Origin: Streptococcus anginosus
Lineage (GTDB): Bacteria; Bacillota; Bacilli; Lactobacillales; Streptococcaceae
Assembly (NCBI RefSeq): GCF_001697145.1
Contig: NZ_CP012719.1
Coordinates: 1,937,353 to 2,001,352, forward strand
Reading direction: 5' to 3'
DNA length: 64,000 nucleotides
A program made the position numbers and the translations under genes. Every line of letters starts with the position of its first letter. Position 1 is the first letter of the stretch. Positions 58,791-64,000 of the stretch are shown piece after piece. The notes beneath the pieces were generated by a model. That model was not told where the DNA came from and did no database searches. It was given only the letters and a program-made list of their open reading frames with translations.

Positions 58791-59540
58791 TTATCCTTTT
58801 AATTCCTCTAAAATAGCCTTTAACTTTCCAATTTTCATTCGAGTAATCGGACAACGATGATCTTCATAAAAAATTATTTCTCGCATTTTTTTGTCATAAC
58901 CTTTGATGTTTCCAATATTGACTAGATAAGATTTATGAGGTGAAAAGAAACGTCTTGTTTCTTTATCTTTTTCTTGAATATCTGCAATAGTACCATAAAA
59001 TTCTTTAAAAAAGTTTTTACCGACAATTCTTAATTTATGAGAAGAGCCTGTCGTTTCAATATATAAAATGTCATTAAAAGGCATTCTAACCTCTCCGCCA
59101 CGAAAGCTATATTCAAAATAATCCACCATATCTTTATTTTCAATCAATGTCGCTTTTGTATACTCAATGCTGTCTTTTATATGTTTTTTAAAAGCAATAT
59201 CACTCAAATTTTTATCAACAAAATCCAGTGCAGATACTTTATATTTAAATGTCATCGTAGCAAATTCTGATTTCGTTGTAACAAAAACAATAATAGCATA
59301 CGGATTGTGATGACATATAAATTTTGCTATTTCTAAACCTTTTGTTTCCTCTCCTTTGATATCAATATCTAAAAAATATAATTGATTCACCTCATCATTT
59401 TCAATATATTCTTTAAATTCTCTTACTTTGCCAGTTACTTTAACTTTTATCGTAATTCCCATTTCTTTCGCAATCTCTGCCAAAGTTGTTTCCATTCTTA
59501 CTTGATGTGAAATTTCATCTTCTAATACTAATACTTTCAT
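58791..59540 (-). CDS. comE: Competence response regulator ComE
   Basis: 249 aa. N-terminal receiver domain (VLVLEDE at 3-9, phospho-acceptor in FLDIDIKGEE near residue 58) and a C-terminal LytTR DNA-binding domain (residues ~145-245, ILYIETTGSSHKLRI, RFFSPHKSYLVN). Phosphorylated by ComD, it activates comCDE and the early competence genes. Start and comD stop overlap by one base. Confidence 0.96.
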   Translation of the reverse strand: MKVLVLEDEISHQVRMETTLAEIAKEMGITIKVKVTGKVREFKEYIENDEVNQLYFLDIDIKGEETKGLEIAKFICHHNPYAIIVFVTTKSEFATMTFKYKVSALDFVDKNLSDIAFKKHIKDSIEYTKATLIENKDMVDYFEYSFRGGEVRMPFNDILYIETTGSSHKLRIVGKNFFKEFYGTIADIQEKDKETRRFFSPHKSYLVNIGNIKGYDKKMREIIFYEDHRCPITRMKIGKLKAILEELKG

Positions 59541-60862
59541 TATAAACCTTCTTTCCGCACTCTCATTACTTGTGTAAAATATTCATCCTCAATTTTAGTA
59601 TCGAGGATAATTCCTTCATAGTTGTTAATAATTTCTTTGATATTGCTTAAGCCTAAACCGCGTCCTTCACCCTTTGTTGAAAAATCAGTTTGGTAAATCT
59701 CTTCTAAATCTAGCGGTCTTTTCTTACGTGAATTTTGAATGACTAAGATTGTTTCTGTATCTAAATCCACCAAAGAAACATTCATCGTTTTTTGATAACT
59801 TTCTGCTGATCCTTCTATGGCATTATTCAAAAGAACACTTGTCATTCTAACCAAATCTAACAATTTAATTGGCAAAGGTTTAACAAAATCTTTTACTTCA
59901 AATGTTAATTCTATATTGTAATCTCGTGCCTTAAACAATGTTTGCGTCATAACACTTCTAAGTGCTGAATCTCCAACATTATTTAAATCAAAATACGTAT
60001 ATTTATCAGAACGAAGCTGTAAATTAGCATTTACGAGAACCTCCTGATAGATTCGCTCCACTTCTTTTATATTACTTGTATGAATAGCTGATTGAAAACT
60101 TGCCAACATCCCACCATAATCGTGACGAAAACCTCGAATTTCATTATACAGATTAACAATTTCATCTGTATATTTTTGTAATTGTAGTTGTTCTCGTTCT
60201 TTCTGTTTAATTTGTTCTTCTTTTTCATACTTTTCGCGAATAGATTGTAAGTAGAATAAAGTTGACATAAACATTAAAAAGCAAATTGTAGCAATCATAC
60301 TAGAAAAACTATTTAAATTTTTCATATTACTAAGCCAATGCGACAAATTTAATAAAAAATGAATAAATAAGAGATAAAAGTTTAATTGCACAATATTCTC
60401 TTTAAAATCCGCCTTTTTAAAATATTTAAAATTAAACTTAAAATAATCAATTGCTTTTAAAATAAAAACTAAAGAAATGATATTGATAAAAATATAGAAC
60501 AATCCCCAGTATCTATCAACAAACTTATCACCTGTAACAGAAGAAATAATGACTGAAAAGAAGGTTTCAGAACTTGACACAGCTAAAGATAAAAATAGTG
60601 CTAAAAATACAGAAAGATGTTTTTTAACTTTTTTTACTTTAAAAAAATATAAATAAAAAAATAATGGTTGAATAAAAAACATCATATATCTAATGGAATA
60701 ATGTATTAAAGTAGTGAAATCAGTTAAAAATACAATTCCTAAACACAACAAAGTAAAGTGAATATTCACTTTATTCACTCTACTTATTTTCTTATAGCAG
60801 TATACAACAGAAACAGCTTCTATAATTGAGAAAATAATCCAATGTATAAATTCTATTTTCAC
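59540..60862 (-). CDS. comD: Competence histidine kinase ComD
   Basis: 440 aa. Six to seven membrane helices in the first ~215 residues, a coiled coil (EKYEKEEQIKQKEREQLQLQ), the histidine box IRGFRHDYGGML, and an AgrC-type ATPase domain (LLNNAIEGS, GRGLGLSNIKEI). It senses the ComC-derived pheromone and phosphorylates ComE. It follows comC after 20 nt. Confidence 0.96.
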   Translation of the reverse strand: MKIEFIHWIIFSIIEAVSVVYCYKKISRVNKVNIHFTLLCLGIVFLTDFTTLIHYSIRYMMFFIQPLFFYLYFFKVKKVKKHLSVFLALFLSLAVSSSETFFSVIISSVTGDKFVDRYWGLFYIFINIISLVFILKAIDYFKFNFKYFKKADFKENIVQLNFYLLFIHFLLNLSHWLSNMKNLNSFSSMIATICFLMFMSTLFYLQSIREKYEKEEQIKQKEREQLQLQKYTDEIVNLYNEIRGFRHDYGGMLASFQSAIHTSNIKEVERIYQEVLVNANLQLRSDKYTYFDLNNVGDSALRSVMTQTLFKARDYNIELTFEVKDFVKPLPIKLLDLVRMTSVLLNNAIEGSAESYQKTMNVSLVDLDTETILVIQNSRKKRPLDLEEIYQTDFSTKGEGRGLGLSNIKEIINNYEGIILDTKIEDEYFTQVMRVRKEGL

Positions 60863-60882
60863 AATATTATTCTCCTAAATAA

Positions 60883-61029
60883 TTATTTACCAAAAAGTTT
60901 TGAAAAATCAAATCCCATTCTGATTCGACTATCCCCACCAATGATTTTATCTAACTGCTCATCATTCAGTTCTTTAAATTCTACAACTTCCTTTTTTACT
61001 ACCTCTTTTTTAGCAAACAACTTTTTCAT
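60883..61029 (-). CDS. comC: Competence-stimulating peptide precursor ComC
   Basis: 48 aa. The leader MKKLFAKKEVVKKEVVEF... ends in the double-glycine site KIIGG (residues 31-32), cleaved by the ComAB exporter. The predicted pheromone is DSRIRMGFDFSKLFGK (16 aa), the type of the anginosus group. AAGGAG lies 6-7 nt before the ATG. It heads the comCDE operon between tRNA-Arg and the tRNA-Glu unit, as in other mitis/anginosus streptococci. Confidence 0.97.
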   Translation of the reverse strand: MKKLFAKKEVVKKEVVEFKELNDEQLDKIIGGDSRIRMGFDFSKLFGK

Positions 61030-61052
61030 AATTTCTCCTTAATGTTTGTTTT

Positions 61053-61080
61053 TTGTAAGAAATCTTACAAGGTAATTATA
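61053..61080 (-). promoter_or_regulatory. comC -10 region and palindrome in the leader
   Basis: Minus strand: TATAAT (61080-61075) preceded by TTTTG, then a perfect palindrome TTGTAAGA-AA-TCTTACAA (61070-61053) at the probable transcript start. I could not recognise the ComE direct repeat with confidence. TTTTGAG and TTTAGAG occur farther up (61140-61110), but their spacing does not fit the known one. Confidence 0.55.
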
Positions 61081-61160
61081 CAAAATCTTCATAAATAAAT
61101 TGAAAAAAACTCTAAACGACACATTTTTACATCTCAAAAGACTTCTTTATCCAGTTATAG

Positions 61161-61190
61161 AAAAAGGCACGCTTTCCCGTGCCCTTTTCT
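61161..61190 (-). terminator. Terminator of tRNA-Arg
   Basis: Minus strand: GGCACG loop CGTGCC (perfect) followed by TTTTTC; it insulates comC from the tRNA gene. Confidence 0.85.
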
Positions 61191-61194
61191 TATA

Positions 61195-61268
61195 TGATCC
61201 CAGCAGGATTCGAACCTGCGACCGTTCGCTTAGAAGGCGAATGCTCTATCCAGCTGAGCTATGAGACC
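61195..61268 (-). tRNA. tRNA-Arg (anticodon TCT)
   Basis: 74 nt. Acceptor GGTCTCA/TGGGATC with two G-T pairs and discriminator A, anticodon loop CTTCTAA with TCT, T-loop GGTTCGAATCC. CCA is not encoded. Located between rlmH and comC. Confidence 0.97.
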
Positions 61269-61310
61269 AATGCTCTATCATTTTAACAAAAAAAGCCTAT
61301 GACGTCAAGA

Positions 61311-61790
61311 TTACTTATGATAGGGACTTCCTTGTTGAATCATAAATGCTCGATAAATTTGTTCTACTAAAACTAATCGCATTAACTGATGAGGAAGTGT
61401 CAATTTTCCAAAACTCATCAGCAAATTAGCTCTTTTTTTGACAGCAGTAGACAGACCAAGACTCCCACCAATCACAAAAGTAATATCCGAAAATCCACAA
61501 ACAGTCACATCGCTTAATCTCTTACTGAATTCTTCTGACGGAAATTGTTGCCCTTCAATAGCTAAAGCAATCATAAATTCTTTATCAGTTATTTTCGATA
61601 AAATACGAGTTCCTTCTTTGTCAAGAATTTGTTGATTTTCTAAATGACTTGCCTTATCGGGTGTTTTTTCATCTGGAAGTTCAATCATATCAAATTTAGT
61701 AAAGCGTCCTAAACGTTTTACATACTCTGCTATTCCATCTTTAAGGTATTTTTCTTTTAATTTTCCAACAGTTACAAGTTTTATTTTCAT
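61311..61790 (-). CDS. rlmH: 23S rRNA pseudouridine-1915 N3-methyltransferase RlmH
   Basis: 159 aa, full-length SPOUT-class methyltransferase. Visible motifs are [16 protein letters not shown], the SAM-binding knot [10 protein letters not shown] and the C-terminal [18 protein letters not shown]. It methylates pseudouridine 1915 in helix 69. Divergent from htrA, as is standard near streptococcal oriC. Confidence 0.96.
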   Translation of the reverse strand: MKIKLVTVGKLKEKYLKDGIAEYVKRLGRFTKFDMIELPDEKTPDKASHLENQQILDKEGTRILSKITDKEFMIALAIEGQQFPSEEFSKRLSDVTVCGFSDITFVIGGSLGLSTAVKKRANLLMSFGKLTLPHQLMRLVLVEQIYRAFMIQQGSPYHK

Positions 61791-61804
61791 ATCTCTATTC
61801 TACC

Positions 61805-61910
61805 ATATCCACAATTATTTCACACCTTATTCACAGGATAAAAAATAAATTACCTTATAAATGACTTAGAAAATCACAGATTTTAAAAGTTATCCACAAT
61901 TTGTGGAAAA
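61805..61910. promoter_or_regulatory. Cluster of DnaA-box-like sites upstream of htrA
   Basis: ATATCCACA (61805-61813), TTATTCACA (61827-61835), TTATCCACA (61890-61898, perfect consensus) and TTTTCCACA on the minus strand (61910-61902). The last two form the inverted repeat TCCACAA-T-TTGTGGA. This suggests part of the origin region or DnaA control of htrA/rlmH. Confidence 0.6.
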
Positions 61911-61919
61911 GATAAAACA

Positions 61920-61952
61920 TTTAAGCTATAATTAAGTTAAATTCTTTATACT
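61920..61952 (+). promoter_or_regulatory. htrA promoter with CiaR box
   Basis: TTTAAG-N5-ATTAAG (61920-61936), 10 nt, TATACT (61947-61952). It matches the CiaR box in 11 of 12 bases with the known spacing. CiaRH control of htrA is established in pneumococcus. Confidence 0.75.
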
Positions 61953-61982
61953 TTCAGTAATTGAAATAACTAGGAGGAAGAT

Positions 61983-63173
61983 ATGAAAAACTCTTCAAAT
62001 TTCACAAAAAAATTGTTATTGCTTTTCATGGTCTTAGCTATAGGTTTTATTGGTGGTTTACTTGGAAACTTAACTTCATCTAAATTATCAACAAATAGCT
62101 CTACAACGACTAAAGTTAATCAAGTTACTACTGCTTATAAAAATACAAATTCCACAACACAAGCTGTGAGTAAAGTAAAAGATGCTGTTGTATCCGTTAT
62201 TACCTATGCTAATAATAATTCACAAAACAGTGTGTTTGGAAATGATGATTCAAATAATAACAATGATAATTCTCAACAAGTAGCTAGCGAAGGGTCTGGA
62301 GTTATTTATAAAAAAGATGGAAAATACGCTTACTTAGTAACCAATACTCACGTTATCAGTGGTGCTAAAAAAGTTGACATTCGTTTAGCAGATGGTAATA
62401 AAGTTCCTGGAGAAATTGTAGGGTCAGATACTTATTCTGATATCTCCGTTGTTCGCATTAGTGCTGATAAAGTAAAATCAGTTGCTGAATTTGGAGATTC
62501 TAGCAAATTGACTGTTGGTGAGACAGCTATTGCGATTGGAAGTCCACTTGGTTCAAATTATGCTAATACTGTGACGCAAGGAATTATTTCTAGTTTAAAT
62601 CGTAATGTTTCTCTAAAATCTGAAGACGGACAAACGATTTCAACACAAGCTATTCAAACAGACACAGCTATTAACCCAGGGAACTCTGGTGGACCACTTG
62701 TGAATATCCAAGGACAAGTAATTGGTATTACTTCAAGTAAAATAGCTAACAACGGCGGAACTTCGGTTGAAGGATTAGGATTTGCTATTCCATCTAATGA
62801 TGTTATAAACATTATTAACCAGTTAGAAGCAAATGGAACTGTTACACGACCAGCTCTAGGAATCCAAATGATTGACATCACTAATCTGTCTAGTTCAGAT
62901 CTATCACGCTTAAAACTTCCATCAAAAATAACTAGTGGAGTTGTCGTACGTTCAGCTCAATCTGGAATGCCAGCTGAAGGAAAACTTCAAAAATATGATG
63001 TGATTACAAAAGTAGATGATAAAGAAATTTCTTCAACAAGTGATTTACAATCCGCTTTATACAAACATTCAATTGGTGACAACATAAAAATCACTTTCTA
63101 TCGTGATGGAAAAGAAACTACTACTACCATTAAGCTTACAAAATCTACAAAAGATTTAGATTCAAATAATTGA
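61983..63173 (+). CDS. htrA: Serine protease HtrA (DegP-like)
   Basis: 396 aa. N-terminal membrane anchor (residues ~10-28), a low-complexity Ser/Thr/Asn stretch, a trypsin-like domain with His in VTNTHVISG, Asp in [11 protein letters not shown] and Ser in NPGNSGGPL, then one PDZ domain (residues ~290-385). Extracytoplasmic quality-control protease that also degrades competence peptide in pneumococcus. GGAGGAAGAT precedes the ATG. Expression is probably CiaR-activated. Confidence 0.96.
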   Translation: MKNSSNFTKKLLLLFMVLAIGFIGGLLGNLTSSKLSTNSSTTTKVNQVTTAYKNTNSTTQAVSKVKDAVVSVITYANNNSQNSVFGNDDSNNNNDNSQQVASEGSGVIYKKDGKYAYLVTNTHVISGAKKVDIRLADGNKVPGEIVGSDTYSDISVVRISADKVKSVAEFGDSSKLTVGETAIAIGSPLGSNYANTVTQGIISSLNRNVSLKSEDGQTISTQAIQTDTAINPGNSGGPLVNIQGQVIGITSSKIANNGGTSVEGLGFAIPSNDVINIINQLEANGTVTRPALGIQMIDITNLSSSDLSRLKLPSKITSGVVVRSAQSGMPAEGKLQKYDVITKVDDKEISSTSDLQSALYKHSIGDNIKITFYRDGKETTTTIKLTKSTKDLDSNN

Positions 63174-63180
63174 CACTTTA

Positions 63181-63216
63181 TTAACACATCTTTACAGAAT
63201 TGTAAAGGTGTGTTAT
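63181..63216. repeat. Long hairpin TTAACACATCTTTACA / TGTAAAGGTGTGTTAT
   Basis: A 15-bp stem with one G-T pair and a GAAT loop between htrA and parB, closely related to the one after recF. Its TTTACA and the following TGTTATTCT lie 17 nt apart and may double as the parB promoter. Confidence 0.65.
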
Positions 63217-63227
63217 TCTATATAAAC

Positions 63228-63995
63228 ATGGAAAAATATCAATATATTGCACTTAAGGACATTCAAACTAATCCTTACCAACCAAGAAAAGAATTTTCAG
63301 AAGAAAAAATTACTGAGCTTGCTAATTCTATAAAAGAACATGGGATTATTCAGCCCATTATTGTACGAAAATCTCCGATAATTGGTTATGAATTGCTAGC
63401 TGGTGAAAGGCGTTTTAGAGCTGCTAAATTAGCAGGCTTAACAAATATACCAGCTATTATAAAAGAAGTAACAGATGATGAAATGATGAAGCAAGCTATC
63501 ATTGAAAATTTACAACGAGAAGATTTAAATCCTATAGAAGAAGCACAATCTTATCAATATTTAATTGACAAGGGATTGACACACAAAGAAATCGCTCTAA
63601 CAATGGGAAAATCTCGCCCTTACATTACAAATTCTGTTCGTTTATTAAACTTACCATCCAATATCATTGAAGCAGTAAAAGAAGGAAATATCTCTCAAGG
63701 ACATGCTCGCCTGCTTATCAATCTCTCAGAAAAAGATCAAATTCACTGGTTTGAAAAAATTCTATCTCAAGAACTTTCAGTTAGAAAACTAGAAAAACAA
63801 TTGCACCCAAAACGAACAAAAACTGTAACAAAAGATAAAAATCAACTTTTTATCAAAGAAGAAGAAGAAAGGTTAAAAAAGATATTCGGTACAGATATTT
63901 CACTCCAATTTTCTAAACAATCTCAATCAGGGAAAATTTGTATTCATTTTTCAAACCTAGAAGAATATCAAAGAATTATTGACAGCTTTAAATAA
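63228..63995 (+). CDS. parB: Chromosome-partitioning protein ParB (Spo0J)
   Basis: 255 aa from ATG 63228; the in-frame start at 63210 is less likely. The ParB N-domain has the CTP-binding GERR motif (LAGERRFRAAKLAG, ~residue 70) and the parS-binding helix-turn-helix (LTHKEIALTMGKSRPYITNSVRLLNLP). The C-terminal dimer domain is complete and stops 5 nt before the window end. It spreads from parS as a CTP-gated clamp and recruits SMC. There is no parA in streptococci at this place. No Shine-Dalgarno is visible. Confidence 0.95.
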   Translation: MEKYQYIALKDIQTNPYQPRKEFSEEKITELANSIKEHGIIQPIIVRKSPIIGYELLAGERRFRAAKLAGLTNIPAIIKEVTDDEMMKQAIIENLQREDLNPIEEAQSYQYLIDKGLTHKEIALTMGKSRPYITNSVRLLNLPSNIIEAVKEGNISQGHARLLINLSEKDQIHWFEKILSQELSVRKLEKQLHPKRTKTVTKDKNQLFIKEEEERLKKIFGTDISLQFSKQSQSGKICIHFSNLEEYQRIIDSFK

Positions 63996-64000
63996 GGCTG

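Overview
The window is a low-GC chromosomal segment from a Streptococcus, most likely of the anginosus group (S. anginosus / constellatus / intermedius). The clearest species clue is an intact comC at 60883..61029. Its predicted mature pheromone after the Gly-Gly cleavage site reads DSRIRMGFDFSKLFGK, the competence peptide type known from that group. The gene order (ymfF-ymfH-rodZ-pgsA-ecfA1A2T; yaaA-recF; guaB-trpS; tRNA-Arg / comCDE / tRNA-Glu-tRNA-Asn; rlmH; htrA; parB) is the streptococcal order next to the replication origin. The right edge stops at parB, just before the expected dnaA/oriC. Three parS-like palindromes and a cluster of DnaA-box-like sites support an origin-proximal location.

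Layout. (1) 1-3.75 kb is a decayed accessory island: a gene tail, a membrane protein with two Rossmann-like domains and a C-terminal RyR domain, a 5'-truncated membrane gene and a tyrosine integrase fragment. (2) 3.8-8.4 kb holds a CDF metal exporter with a divergent TetR regulator, an MFS carrier, 3-methyladenine glycosylase and a HAD phosphatase. Between the last two lies an apparent CiaR-controlled small RNA (csRNA). (3) 8.6-13.1 kb is the dltXABCD operon for teichoic acid D-alanylation. (4) 13.3-16.4 kb holds a PadR / HAAS-adhesin-like / HAD cluster and a secreted protein followed by a 58-aa membrane protein. (5) 16.4-19.3 kb is a VTC-domain / DUF4956 / beta-helix lipoprotein operon. (6) 19.4-22.9 kb holds a small membrane protein, a DUF6261-like gene preceded by a 41-bp tandem repeat, an Rgg-type regulator and a Cof-type phosphatase. 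(7) 22.9-26.5 kb is a YhgE/Pip-like membrane protein with a divergent TetR regulator and three operator-like copies between them.

(8) 26.5-35.6 kb is core: rpsD with a structured leader, veg, dnaC, rplI, gdpP (c-di-AMP phosphodiesterase), mnmG and mnmA. (9) 35.9-39.7 kb has two LysM cell-wall proteins flanking sdaAB-sdaAA (serine dehydratase) and a phosphoglycolate phosphatase-like gene. (10) 39.9-46.3 kb is the ECF transporter module ecfA1A2T with pgsA, rodZ-like and paired M16 peptidases. (11) 46.5-50.7 kb holds yaaA-recF and guaB, trpS. (12) 50.7-57.4 kb holds galE with a divergent triosephosphate-isomerase paralogue and an NAD(P)H oxidoreductase, an ABC-F protein and YfhO. (13) 57.4-58.4 kb is an ISL3-type element with the transposase core deleted, bounded by a perfect 8-bp target duplication and inserted in the yfhO terminator. 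(14) 58.5-64 kb holds tRNAs, comCDE, rlmH, htrA and parB.

Functionally the window combines envelope homeostasis (dlt, LysM proteins, VTC operon, YhgE, YfhO, htrA), the CiaR-linked stress circuit (csRNA and htrA boxes), competence signalling, and replication/segregation (dnaC, recF, parB, parS). The least explained material is the RyR/Rossmann protein in the left island, the 41-bp tandem repeat, the csRNA locus, the secreted/58-aa gene pair and the divergent TIM-barrel paralogue. All calls were made by reading the sequence; no database search was run.
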